Shown in pieces: positions 46,245 through 57,169 of a DNA stretch of 64,000 nucleotides; position 1 is the stretch's first letter, and each line of letters opens with the position of its first letter. The notes under the pieces are model-generated. The model searched no databases and was not told the origin of the DNA. It saw nothing but the letters and a program-made list of their open reading frames with translations. The position numbers and the translations under genes are program-made. The DNA is taken from contig CM076194.1 of NCBI GenBank assembly GCA_038277395.1, positions 177,714,467 to 177,778,466 on the forward strand. The letters are read 5' to 3'. This stretch comes from Dryocosmus kuriphilus (taxonomy: Eukaryota > Arthropoda > Insecta > Hymenoptera > Cynipidae).

Positions 46245-47095
46245 GGCTAGTACAGTTTATGGCAGATGACGGTGCATTATTTTTTTTGCATTATTTGTCA
46301 TTATCCATTATGCAACCTTTGTTTATTTGCAAGTGTAACTATTTATAAATTCACAAAATTTCGAAGAATTAAAAATTTCTAAGCCTCCTGAAAGAGTTAC
46401 AGTTTCATTATAGTTGATTTTTGAATTATGTGCAAGTTAGCGAATTTTAGTTTCATCTCGCGGACTGAAAACACCCAGAGTATATGTTAAATAGACCTTT
46501 TTATCTTGATTTTAGGAACCTTAGAATTTTTGAGCACTTACATGTTAAAGTTAATAGAATTTTCGAGCACTTTAATGTTAAATTCACCACGCGTGAAGTT
46601 GGCCGCGAATTTGGATAAAAAGATCTATTGAAAACTAGGTGACACTGGTGTGGCTAGTGGAATATCTGTGTCGCCTGGAAATATTCGGATGTACTCCACG
46701 AGACGACACAACTGTCACCTTATTTATATGTTATTTTATGCTCTGCCACGCTGTGGGTATGTACAATGTTGCCTAGTAGAAAATCTTTCAAATATGCACT
46801 GAAAACACCTGAACCAACCCACTGTCCTAAACCTCGAGACCATTTTTGGAGCGACGAGCGAATTTCGTTAAGTGACTCACCGTCATATTTGTGGTGTACT
46901 TAATTTAAGCAATTTTTTTGCCAGTCTAAACAGTTTTTTGATATTCTGAACATGCGTGGATAGTGAAGTGCATGAAGAAAACATGGAGTTGGATTTTCAT
47001 CGTCAAATTTGATCCTCCCAAGAGATAAAGTACAATGAATACTTCACGTGACAACAGCGATTAGTGCGTTGTAACCTTTATTTTTAATTGAACTA
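46245..47095. other. Intergenic DNA, nothing recognised
   Basis: AT-rich, with two close copies of GCACTTNNATGTTAAA near 46535 and 46566. No gene. It ends in the TA tract (47096-47122) that flanks the pogo-like element. Confidence 0.4.
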
Positions 47096-47096
47096 T

Positions 47097-47122
<26 letters not shown>

Positions 47123-47127
<5 letters not shown>

Positions 47128-48479
47128 AGGTGGTCCCAGTCTGACCCCGTAAAAGGCAAAGGCCATAAAAGTGACATAAATGAATTTTTCGGTTTAAGTC
47201 GAAATTAATCATTTAGAGAATACATGAAACTATGTTTTAAGCCGCTTTGAAAATTTTTTCGAGATGTAAGTTTTAAAATTTTTAAGCGAATGTAAGAGAG
47301 TGCATTTTCGACTCTCTCAAAATTGGTGGTCCGAAGCCGACCTCCCCATGGTCCGAAACCGACCCCCTATTTTTTTACGCTGAAAACCAGAATAAAAATA
47401 CATTCTTGAATTATTAATGCACTTCGTCTAAAAAAGGATTGAATTTAAGGATGATTCGTGTTTTATTTTCAAAAAAATCGATGAATTTTGTTGCCCAAAT
47501 ATAATGTAAAAGTTTTACATAATTGTAGCCAATTATATGTCAGTATAAAAAGGAAAATTAATCGCTCTCGTCATTTTCTTCACAATAATTTTTCCTGGTC
47601 GATAGGCGCGTACATTTCCGAAGGGGATGTTCCACTTCTTTTCTCCTTTTTTGCTGTTTTTCTTCTACTTACTTCTTTTTTTCTTCTTTTTCCCTCTGTT
47701 TCTGCTTGCGCTTTATTTCTTTTTGTTTAGCCTTTTCTTCCACGCTTTTCCTTTTCACTAATTTCGCTTTCTCTTTTCCCTGCACTCTCTGAAACTCCGC
47801 ATCGGACGTCAATATTGATGTTCGTCCCGCTGGTCGTCCTTTCTTCTTTTGGGAACGCGGTGGAGCTTTCGGGAGAGGCACGAGCGATGTTCCTATTTTC
47901 ATCGCAGCGATCGCTCGTCGCAGAACGTTAGGGTCCCTTTTTTCCGTCTTTCGTTTAAAAGAACGCCCCATTTACTAAAGAACAAAATGTTTAATTGATT
48001 TTGAAAGTCAAATAATAACGGTTTCATCGAAAACAAAAGCGAGAAATTTTTTACGACGCGAAAACCTGGTGGTCGGTATCGGACCACCACTAAACGGTCG
48101 GTCTCGGACCACCACGTTTTTTTTCAAACAATAATTTTTCGCCGCTCCTAACAAAGTGAGGGATAAAAAAACACAATTGCATAGTGAAGTCTAGGTTATA
48201 AGTAAGTGAAAAAACATACCTTTTGATTTTTCAAAAAACACTGTAATAGCAAAAGTCGAATTTCCCGAGAGCGAAAAATGAATTTTGCTTCTGTCAAAAC
48301 ACAAAACGTGGCATTTCCATAGAATAAAATAAGAGTAAAGAAAGGCGAACTAGCTCCAAATTGTCAGTGTTGTGGAAGCTTCCAAACGTCACCATCAACG
48401 ATTTTTTTGGCAGCACCAGTTTTGAAAAAAGTGCAAAGGTCGGTATGGGACCAACGGTCGGTCTGGGACCACCTTACCC
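47123..48479 (-). mobile_element. Internally deleted pogo-like (Tc1/mariner superfamily) element
   Basis: TIRs begin GGGTAAGGTGGTCCCAG at both ends (17 bp identical), flanked by TA within TA-rich DNA. Subterminal copies of GGTCGGT..SGGACCA recur (48068-48110 and 48438-48475; also CCGAAGCCGACC at 47333). It encodes one short minus-strand protein joining the start and end of a transposase. Length 1,357 bp. A TA duplication and a basic C-terminal tail are standard for pogo/Tigger elements. Confidence 0.75.
47669..47971 (-). CDS. Deleted pogo-like transposase: N-terminal HTH joined to C-terminal tail
   Basis: A 100-residue frame. Residues 1-29 (MGRSFKRKTEKRDPNVLRRA, then IAAMKIGTS) resemble the start of the CENP-B/Psq-type helix-turn-helix that opens pogo-family transposases (positively charged start, then a helix with A-I-A-M-K-x-G). 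Residues 38-100 (RSQKKKGRPAGRTSILTSDA, then a Lys/Glu-rich helix) resemble the usual basic C-terminal tail with R-T-x-ILT. The recognition domain's second half and the DDE core are missing between them, with the frame preserved across the junction. It may still bind DNA weakly; it cannot catalyse. Confidence 0.6.
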   Translation of the reverse strand: MGRSFKRKTEKRDPNVLRRAIAAMKIGTSLVPLPKAPPRSQKKKGRPAGRTSILTSDAEFQRVQGKEKAKLVKRKSVEEKAKQKEIKRKQKQREKEEKKK

Positions 48480-48488
48480 TATATATAT

Positions 48489-49460
48489 TGTGACCTTAGA
48501 CTTTTAAGGTCCTTGTTAAATTCTTATGATTCTGATTATTAATACTTGAATTTGGGACTCGCATGAGAGAAAGAATAAAGTTCCCACTAATATTCGATAT
48601 AATCATACGTTTTATTCAATAACTTAAAATCTAATACATAATCCTTATTTAATCTCCTTTTAAAACAATGCTCAGCATCTCACTAAACAAAGTATAAAAA
48701 TTCTTATATTTAATGTTTTTTTTTCTTTTCCTTTCTTTTCCACAAATTCTCTTTTAACTCTTGACTCTAAAAAGCGCTTCTTTTAATACAGTACTTATTT
48801 TAGACTTTCTACGATATTGCGATTAATCGCATCTCCCTTTCTGGGATTAATTTCGCTCTCTTAAATGCTATTATTTTTATCTTCACAAAAATTATTTATT
48901 TTTAATGGAAATAAATCTCTTTCCTTATCGCTTTGACAATTCTTTTGAGATCAACGATTCTATTACATTTTTCTTTGTCATGAATCCCTAGCTTCGATTC
49001 CTTCCTTTATTCAGGATTTTTAAAGGAAGGTAAATAAAATCGTCGTGACTTTTTATTAATCAATCAGACTGAAAATTATCGATCACCCAGGAAGGAACCT
49101 GTCATCAGAGTACCGAGTAAACTCGAGACTCCATGGCTGGGCACCTTCTCGTGTGAGCAATAATCTTTTGGTTCTCAACGTTTTGAAGCATTAACAGTAG
49201 AGACACGATGTGTCAGAGATACACGGTAAACCCTGCACTCCACCCATACTTTGACTCTACTAATAAGACCCCAAAGCCTCTTTCGCGAGAGTAAGCAAGA
49301 CACCGGGAACTCTTTTGGTACCTGGTGCACCCAAGTACCAAAGTCCTTCGTCGGTCTTCGGGTAGACTATACGTCGACTCAGAACTACTGGCAAACCACT
49401 AGTCCTGCCTCCGCATAGAAAACCTTTCCCCAGGATTTGGGTCAGAACAGAGCTTTCTCT
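48489..49460 (-). repeat. 3' LTR of the Gypsy element (shared part)
   Basis: Homologous to 54541-55490, with small indels (for example about 20 bp extra around 48868-48895). Homology ends at ..GGGTCAGAACAGAG. The sequence from 49461 to about 49790, which should include the rest of U3 and the polypurine tract, does not match the outer 275 bp of the right LTR. Purine-rich minus-strand tracts occur at 49515-49545 and 49785-49795. Confidence 0.75.
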
Positions 49461-49767
49461 TTCCCTTCGCAAGCCTCTTGATCAGTGGAGTTTTCGGACT
49501 CTTCGTTCGTCTGTTCTCCCCTTCGCTCTTTTCCTTCTTTTCCTGGCTCGTGACCAACCGTAGCGAATTGATGGTGATGGCTCGGAGAGCTTCTCTATCT
49601 TCCTGTTTTGGTGCAGGGAAAAGTTGGAGATCGTTTTTAACCTGGTTCCAGTTCTGAGATGTGCTCTTCTTTCATTGCTTTTCCATATTTTTATTCTCTT
49701 CCACCTTCTTTTTTTAAATCTCCTTAGATGGGTCTCGTTGGTGTCGAGTTTGTTTCGTCTCGTATTT

Positions 49768-51060
49768 TTATTGCTTGCTCCTCCCCTTTTTTTTGAATAG
49801 TGTAACCGCTTTAATTTCCTCCTCAGGTACTTGTGTAATATCCTCCGTTCCCACTTGTTGTTTCTTGATACTTGTCACCTTTCGCTCCGTGTTGGTTCCT
49901 GTCGTGCGTCTCCCTGCGGGTGGCTTGGTCTGGCGCCGTGAGTGGTCTGCCGTTTCTCGCACTTTCCCACTCATCATGGGATATGTGTTTATTTTGGTAT
50001 CGATAATATCGTTCGCTTCCTTGACTACATTGCACTGGGCCCCTACGGATCTGCGCGTGTCCTCGAGTTCCCACTGCATGGCTGCTTTGGGCATAGTGTC
50101 TCCTCTGGTTGATCGGTTGTCACTGAGTGATGCGTTCGTCTATTGCACTTTACTTCCGTGTTGTGCCCGGTTAGGCCACCCCCTATTTCTTGCTCTTCCC
50201 TTACTATCCCTACTTCCCTTATACTTCCTTAAGCTGTCAGCATGGTATTGTCCTCAGATTTTGCCTCCTTGCAGCTCTTGTAGAATGTATACGTTATCGC
50301 CAGCTTGTCTACGGATAGTGTAAGGACCCTCGTATAGTGGTAAGAATTTTGCCATGGCCCATGTGTGATTATTTGATACATTGCAAGCCTTAGCCAGCAC
50401 CCAGTCTCCTATATGAAAGCTGACTCCCTTCTTTTTCTTATTTATTATGTGAAGTCTTCTTTCTCTATTCTTTCTAATTGTTTCTCTAATTATTATTCTT
50501 TTTTGCTCTTTTCGATCAATAGTCCCTTCCAGTGGTATAATGGGTAACAAATTTTCCCACCATCTTTTTGGTTTTCTTCCCCATAATGCCTCAAACGGTG
50601 AGATCATTATTGTTTCTTGTGGTAGTTCATTTAAGATTGCCTCAATGCTTCCAGTTTTTAAATACCAGGCATTATGTTTTCTTCCTGACAAAAGCGTTCT
50701 CATCAGACTCTCTATCTCTCTGTTCACCCTTTCCACCTACCTAGAAGTTGTCTAACAAGCTTCATTAATCTAGGGTGGTAAAAATATTCCTTCAAAATCT
50801 TCTGAGTTTTTCTCTACTCCACAGTGTCCATAGCACGAGGTACATACAATCCTTGTTCTTGATTGTTTTTGTGATAGAATATTCCATCTACTATCACGTA
50901 CCTCCGTCCTTTTTCAGGATCTTTTATTAATTCCCTTTTCTTTCTAGAGATCAATGCATCATTTAGTTGTAAAATTTTGGTGTCTTGAATTTGCTTTTTT
51001 ATCTCATCACTGCATTCATAGCTCAGTGCGTTGATGGTAATAACGGTCTTATCTTATCTC
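49768..51060 (-). pseudogene. pol: Gypsy pol: integrase lacking its catalytic core
   Basis: From about 50915 the minus strand gives GRRYVIVDGIFYHKNNQEQG, then after a stop EYFYHPRLMKLVRQLL (50764-50812), the N-terminal part that should lead to the C..C half of the zinc finger. Within about 25 bases it jumps to VERVNREIESLMRTLL (50736 down), which in this family follows the catalytic Glu. The two catalytic Asp residues and roughly 110-130 codons are missing. The C-terminus is well kept: SPFEALWGRKPKRWW, FHIGDWVLAKAC, KFLPLYEGPYTIRR, ending at 50254. A tail frame continues to 49768. An internal deletion is the simplest reading. Confidence 0.8.
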
Positions 51061-51099
51061 TCTTAAGCCAAGACCATGTGATCAGTCCTATTTATAATT

Positions 51100-52460
51100 T
51101 TCGCTCCAAGAACTTAAGTTCGGAATTTTTGTATTGACCACACAATGGGTAATAACTCTTTCTCCCTGGTAAAATATGCCAATTCCGGACCCTTTAATTT
51201 TCGACTAGCTAGAACAATAATCTCCTTTTCTTTTTTATCGTTTAGTTGGTATAGAATAGCGCCCAAAGCATATCCACTGGCGTCCGTTTCAAGATAATAT
51301 TCTTTGTTTGGGTCGGGAAAGTAGAGTAATAAGTACTCACAAAAAAGCTGTTTTACTTTCTAGCTTTGTTGTGCTTTTTCATTCCAGTTCCAACTGACTC
51401 CTTTTTTAATATGCTTTAGCCGAGGGACGATTTCTGAGGTGTGTTTATTACTGAATTTCGAGTAAAAATTTACGAGGCCGAGGAAGCCTCTTAGCTGTCT
51501 AACATTCTTTGGTGGTGGAAAATTTTGTATGTCTTCAATTTTACTTGGGTCCTATTTTATGTCTGTTGTAGTTATAATGAATCCAAGGAACATGGTTTCT
51601 TTTTTGAAAAAGTGTGACTTTGTTAAATTCAAAGTCAAGTTCTGTTCCTCTAGTTTCTGTAAAATTTCTTCGAGGTTTTCTAAGTGTTGCATTTGAGATT
51701 CGGAGGTTATAAGAGTGTCATCGACAAATGATATTATATGATCTCCCAGACCTTAAAGTGTATGGTCTAATCCTCTTATTAAAGCTGCAGTGCTGGTTTT
51801 TAACCCAAAAGGAACGACTCGAAACTTACAACTTTTCCCTCTGTATTGAAAAGCTGTGTACTGACGTGAGTTCGGATGTAAAGGAACCTGCCAAAAGCTA
51901 CTGATCATGTCAAGATTCGACATGATATTCATGCCTATGCATTTTTAGAATAAGACTTCGGCTGGTTCCGGACATTCCCAATCTTCTATCAGTATTTCAT
52001 TTAGTTTTCTTACATCTAGACATAGTCTCACTGTTCCATCTTTTTTGATCACTGGTACTATGGGGTTGATATACGGGCTACCAGATCGTTGAATTTTTTT
52101 AACTTCTTCTTCTACTTTATCTCTGTAAGCCATTGGAATTGGATAGCTTATTCCCATGAATGGTAGTCCTTATTTAACTCGCAGAATATATGCGTAGGAG
52201 TTTAAAAGACCAGGTTGTTTGCGAAATACTTTTTTGTATTTCCACAAAAGATTCTTTAGTTTTGTTTTTATTTCGTGATTCATATCTTCGTTTTTTTCAC
52301 TTTTTCCCCGATTTCTTTTAAAGCGATATCTGTGAATTCAGATTCTGTATATTCTTCTGCAAAATGCACGGCGTCTTGTGTTATATCCATATTATTAATT
52401 TGGTTGATCTGATTTACTGTTTCTAGGTGCATAGAGTTGTTTTCTTCCATTATTTTGGTG
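51100..52460 (-). pseudogene. pol: Gypsy pol: reverse transcriptase and RNase H, frame-broken
   Basis: 52157-51945 encodes the fingers (PYINPIVPVIKKDGTVRLCL, then DVRKLNEI). The palm box FVDDTLIT lies at 51714-51728 in another frame, followed by LTLNLTKSHFFKKETMFLGF (51580-51650). The RNase H start LETDASGYALGAILYQ is at 51245-51297, then FTREKELLPIVWSIQKFRT (51125-51180). Several stops and shifts interrupt it (for example near 51945 and 51760). FVDD is a known variant of the YxDD box in Gypsy elements. Confidence 0.8.
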
Positions 52461-52473
52461 CACGGCTTACCAT

Positions 52474-52923
52474 CTAAATATGGAAAGGTGAGTGTTTTTT
52501 GTCTAGGTCAATCTTGGTCTTGTACTGATCGAGAATGCCAATCCCCATAATACAGGAACGAGATAATTTCGGTACTACCAGAAAAGGTATTTGAATGGCA
52601 TAGTTCTGGAGCTGCACGTCAGCATAAATTTGTTTGTTCAGACGTACGGCTCGGCCTTCGATTGGTCCAGTTAATGCTACTCCTGATGCTGGAAGCTTTG
52701 GGCATGCATCAAAACGTTCTTTATCATTTGTCACAAATTCTTCAGATATACAGCTAGCTTCTGCTCCATTATCTACAGGGGCTTTTGTTAGGATGCCCCC
52801 TACTTGTAAATTGGCTACGTAGCATCTGGATCTTTTATTTCTTTTCTTATCCATTGTTTCCTCCATTAATTCATCTCGTGTGTCTTGTAGCATATTTGTG
52901 ATTATTGTAAGTTTTACTGCCAC
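52474..52923 (-). pseudogene. pol: Gypsy pol: aspartic protease part
   Basis: A 149-codon frame with the retropepsin layout: VGGILTKAPVDNGAEASCIS carries the active-site loop (residues about 49-53), followed by IPFLVVPKLSRSCIMGIGIL, the usual hydrophobic flap/alpha region ending in a I-G-x-I-L motif. The active loop reads D-N-G-A rather than the typical D-T/S-G-A, which probably harms catalysis. It continues in other frames to RT downstream. Confidence 0.75.
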
Positions 52924-52949
52924 GTCATCCTCACTTACCCCTTCACTCT

Positions 52950-54181
52950 CTACTGACGTGGCAGTTCTCTGTTTCCCAGTTCTAGTTCTGCGTCTTCTTC
53001 GACAATTTCTTGGATGAATTCATCCCCAATGTCTATACGTCGTACTCGATATTGTTGGTTCCTTCCATGGTTACTATTCCAATTGTTTCCCTGCCTCCCA
53101 GCTCCATAGGGCTTTCGGTTAGAATTATCATTCATTATATTGTTGTTCACCCCTGGTACATAATTGTTTGTCCAGGTTGGATTGGATGTTGGGGGGTGGT
53201 GTTTTTATTATTTTGCCACCCATTTTGATGATTTTTCCAAGATCCATACTGGGGATTTGTCATTTGAGGTTTGCTATTATTGTAAGAGTTCTCAGGTCGA
53301 GTAGTCTTCCATGTTTTATTTTCTATTTTGTTTGAATTCGAAGTCCCAATTTTATCGAAATCTTCTAAAAGTTCTATTAGACTTTCAAAAGATGTAATTC
53401 CTCGTCCAACAATAGCATATTTCACCTCTTCCCCAAAATGTCTGGCAAATTTGTGTATAATTTCTGTAGGCGTGAGTGGTGGGTGTAACTCTTTTACTTC
53501 TGAATAAAGTTTCGTGGCGTAATTTGTTCGTAGCCCATCCTTATCGGGTTAGTAACTGCCAAATTCTAGATTTCTCTTGATTTCGTGCTGGATGTGTTCA
53601 TTCCTGTACCGTTGTTGGAATTTCTGGAGGAACACTTCAAGGCTTGTAGTGTTGTTTTTGATAATCTGCCACCAGTCCCCGGGTAGTCCAGTCAAGAATC
53701 TTCCTAAAAGATAGCCGGTGTCCTCATCTCTTGGTTTCATCGCTCTCCAATATTGTTTAATTTGGTTAATGTACCATATTGGGCTGGTTTGTTCATTGAA
53801 CACTGGTAGGATATATTTGATATTGGGACTTCTATGCGTCATTCCTTTTTCTCCTCTATCCTCTTTCTCGTTAACAAATTCGATGATTTTGCTTTGTTGC
53901 GTTCCTATTGTGCTGATCTGATTCTCCATTTGCTTGTTTCTTTGCTCAAGGTTTTGTATAGCATTTATGATCCGTTCTAATGATTTGCTCACATTATTTT
54001 TGACATTGTCTATCTCTTTTTGTAGTTCTTTTTCTCTCGCTTCTTCTTGTCTTTCTCTTTCTTTTCTCTCTTCCTCTGTTTTTTTCTGCAGTTTGTTTTC
54101 TAGTTTGTCCATTTCGTTCTCGTTTTTCTTCTTTTCTTCTTTTCCTTCAATTTTTGAAGATCTCAAGGTAATTCTGCTCAT
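52950..54181 (-). pseudogene. gag: Gypsy gag, broken into three frames
   Basis: 54181-53549 gives 210 residues: a basic/acidic coiled coil (about residues 10-95, rich in K, E and Q), then a capsid-like part with PVFNEQTSPIWYINQIKQYW and LTGLPGDWWQII. A stop at 53549 separates it from 53425-53147 (FESLIELLEDFDKIG, then an Asn/Gln/Trp-rich stretch) and 53150-52950 (GAGRQGNNWNSNHGRNQQYR). No CCHC zinc knuckle is visible; the Asn/Gly/Arg-rich end may be the nucleic-acid-binding region. A separate leader frame (54524-54270) lies between the primer-binding site and gag. The gene supplies the particle protein in an active element; this copy is interrupted. Confidence 0.7.
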
Positions 54182-54514
54182 GTCTTTTTATTCAAGATTT
54201 CTGAACGCTCTGCTCTTATTTTCTTTCAAAAATTTGTCTAAAATCTGCATTCCTTGTTTATTTTTTTTCTTACTCCAAGGTATCGGTAACTGCTTTTGAG
54301 TAAATTCTCTGTTTCCTATCAATCTTTCTAATGCTTCTTTTGTTTCTTCTGCCTATCGAATTTTCCTTTCTTTTATTTTCTGTCTTACTGCCTCTGGTAT
54401 TTCTTTCCGGATATTCATTATACAGTGTCGATATTATTTTATTTTGTTTTCTCCTCGGAGTTACAATGATGTAAAAAGAATTAACAGAAAACCTTATTCT
54501 TTGTTTCGACTCTC

Positions 54515-54540
54515 CATGCCCCACACGTTGCGCGCCAAAA
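54515..54540 (-). promoter_or_regulatory. Primer-binding site, tRNA-Lys-like
   Basis: Directly after the 5' LTR the minus strand reads TTTTGGCGCGCAACGTGTGG. TGGCGCCCAACGTGGGGC is the usual complement of tRNA-Lys 3' ends; here there is one substitution and a two-base insertion relative to it. Position (next to the LTR end) and similarity support the call. Confidence 0.6.
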
Positions 54541-55766
54541 TGTGACCTTAGACTTTTAAGGTCCTTGTTAAATTCTTATGATTCTGATTATTAATACCTG
54601 AATTTTGGACTCGCATAGGAGAAAGAATAAAGTTCCCACTAATATTCGATATAATCACACGTTTTATTCACTAACTTAAAATCTAATACATAATCCCTAT
54701 TTAATCTCCTTTTAAAACAATGCTCAGCATCTCACTAAACATAGTATAAAAATTCTTATATTTTAATGTTTTTTTTTTCTTTTCCTTTATTTTCCACAAA
54801 TTCTCTTTTAACCCTTGACTCTAAAAAGCGCTTCTTTTAATACAGTATTTATTTTAGCCTATCTACGATATTGCGATTAATCGCATCTCCCTGTGTGGGA
54901 TTAATTTCGCTCTCTTAAATACTTAGATGCTATTTTTAATGTAAATAAATCTCTTTCCTTATCGCTTTGACAATTCTTTTGAGATCAACGATTCTATTAC
55001 ATTTTTCTTTGTCATAAATCCCTAGTTTCGATTCTTTTTTTTATTCAGGATTTTTAAAGGAAGGTAAATAAAATCGTCGTAACTTTTTATTAATCAATCA
55101 GACTGTAAATTACCGATCAGCCAGAAAGGAACCTGTCATCAGAGTACCGAGCAAACTCGAGACTCCATGGCTGGGCACCTTCTCGTGTGAGCAATAATCT
55201 TTTGGTTCTCAACGTTTTAAAGCATTACCAGTAGAGACACGATGTGTCAGAGATACACGGTAAACCCTGCACTCCACCCATACGTCGACTCTGCTAATAA
55301 GACCACAAAGCCTCTTTCCCGAGAGTGAGCAAGACACTGGGAAGTCCTTTGGAACCTGGTGCACCCAAGTACCAAAGACCTTCGTCGGTCGCCGGGGAGA
55401 CTATATGTACGTTGACTCGGAACTACTGATGAACCACTAGCCCTGTCTCCGCATTGAAAACCTTTCCCCAGGATTTGGGTCTGAACAGAGAGTGAACTCG
55501 CTGCACCATCTAATATCTCTGGAGCTTGGGTGCCCACGACTCGTCTCCGAGTCGTCGAATATCTTTTTCCTATCGCAAGTTCTCCTTTTATAATAGGACT
55601 GGCGAATAGAGATCCCTACGTCACTCCTGTTCGTGCGTGGGTGGGAGAGCTCTACTCTACTTTTCTGTGTATTGGCCCCTCAAGATGCTACACTCCCAAA
55701 TCTCTCCCATCCATGCACGACGGGTGCTATGTTATAAGGGTGAAACTATGAATCCCTGAGGTTTCA
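54541..55766 (-). repeat. 5' LTR of the Gypsy element (1,226 bp)
   Basis: On the minus strand it begins TGAAACCTCAGGG and ends CTAAGGTCACA. The minus-strand signal GAATAAAACG near 54655-54670 marks the likely polyadenylation region, leaving a U5 of about 110 bp. It matches the left copy over about 54541-55490 and not beyond. Confidence 0.85.
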
Positions 55767-55784
55767 ATATATATATATATATAT

Positions 55785-55965
55785 GCCCAAAAATGTAATT
55801 TATTTCAGCGGACGTAACCTTCGTTTAAAGAAACTGACCTAATCTTAGAGATTAGGTCGGAACAATATAATATATATAATTCTATTGTTGCGACCTAATC
55901 TTTAAGACTAGGTTAGTTTTTTTAAACGAAGGTTACGTCCGCTGAAATAAATTATATTTTTGGGC
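55785..55965. mobile_element. Hairpin MITE (181 bp)
   Basis: The left arm GCCCAAAAATGTAATTTATT...GGTTTAAAG...GACCTAATCT pairs over about 80 bp with the right arm ending TAAATTATATTTTTGGGC. Both contain CAGCGGACGTAACC. The loop is a TA-rich 30 bp. It lies 15 bp from the Gypsy LTR across the TA tract. Confidence 0.8.
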
Positions 55966-55969
55966 GCCA

Positions 55970-56840
55970 GATCTCCTCAATAAATTTAAATTATTAAACT
56001 AATAACAATGGAACTTTAGGCTACTTATAGCTACGGTTTGGAAGAGAGGGGTGGGACGATAAACCAAACACCAATATATTTTTTTTAATAAATAAAAGTA
56101 AAAATATCCAATATCAACTAATCGATTTATTTATTAACAATTCAAACTTCGTTTCAAAATTTACAAAACAGATTTAATTTAAACATAAAACATTTGAAAG
56201 GTAAAACAAAAGAACATCGAATTTAAATAACAAAATTACTAATCTAATAGACTAGGATCTTTCGTTTCGTTTTCTCCGGATTGAAAAACCAAACTGAATT
56301 AAAGTAAAATGAAAGAGAATGGTCACAACAAAATCGGGGAATAAGATCGAAAAAACGTAAAACTAACAAAATAAATCAAATAATTCTATATAATTATTTA
56401 ATAATACATATTAAGAAGAATCAAAACAAAACACAATAAAAGGGAATTCATGGGACATTATCGAAGATGAAACTATATAAAATCATCATCTTTGAGTCAA
56501 AAGGGGATATAAATAATGTAAAATAGAGATAAATATAAATGAGTGACAATCAAGTTAAATGAAAAGAAGTCTAAAATGTTACAAAAAGGGAAACAAAATC
56601 TCAACTTTAATCACAATCTAGAAAAATTCAACATAAAATAAACAATAAAAAATCATGTAAAATAAAATAAGAATTCCTCTGAATTAACAAAACTAACCTT
56701 AATCAGAAGAAACAAATTAAACACCACTAATAATTCAAAATAACGTCCTTACACACTGGAAGCTACTTCACGAAAGATGGCCAAAAAACAGCGTTGTTGA
56801 TTTCCTTAACAGCGGGCTCGATCCTAATTTTTTATTATTA
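55970..56840. other. Very AT-rich intergenic DNA, nothing recognised
   Basis: Dominated by A-rich plus strand (AAACATAAAACATTTG-type composition). No ORF over 60 codons and no repeat structure recognised. Confidence 0.45.
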
Positions 56841-56842
56841 CT

Positions 56843-57166
56843 GGCTGCCACACAGTCACTTAAGTCACTTTTAGTCACCTTTTTTTTGCAAGTCACTTTT
56901 TAGTCACTTTTTTAAGAAAAAGTCACTATATGTCACTTTTTTCAAAAAACAGTCACTATACATCACTTTTTAAAAGGAAAAGGTCATTTTAGAGTTTTTA
57001 AACATCTCCATCTCATTCTCATAATTACTAATAATTACACCCTCCTTTTTATCGACTTTACTATTACTTGTTACCACTTAAGCTATTACCGACTGCAGGA
57101 CAATCGGCTTCGCTTGCGCAACACTACAACGCTATTCGCGCAACACTACAACGCTATTCGCGCGAA
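56843..57166. repeat. AGTCACTTTTT repeats and a two-copy 24-bp repeat
   Basis: Eight or so copies of AGTCACTTTTTT or GTCACTATA variants at 56843-56990 (spacing about 14-34 bp). Separately GCGCAACACTACAACGCTAT is present twice in tandem (24-bp period) at 57117-57164. Confidence 0.8.
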
Positions 57167-57169
57167 TTC

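Larger units (their letters stand above)
48489..55766 (-). mobile_element. Ty3/Gypsy-type LTR retrotransposon, degraded, with defective integrase
   Basis: LTR copies lie at 48489 onward and 54541-55766, flanked by ATAT (48485-48488 and 55767-55770). The element reads on the minus strand: 5' LTR (right), a primer-binding site, gag, protease, RT, RNase H, a truncated integrase, then the 3' LTR (left). Gene order PR-RT-RH-IN is Ty3/Gypsy. No envelope-like frame is seen. Frames are broken in several places and the LTRs differ by about 5-6% by eye in the shared part, so the insertion is not recent. Confidence 0.85.

Noticed and set aside
49775..50323. 182-codon plus frame, the longest in the window
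   Set aside because: Antisense to the well-supported Gypsy integrase C-terminus and pol tail; no independent motif.
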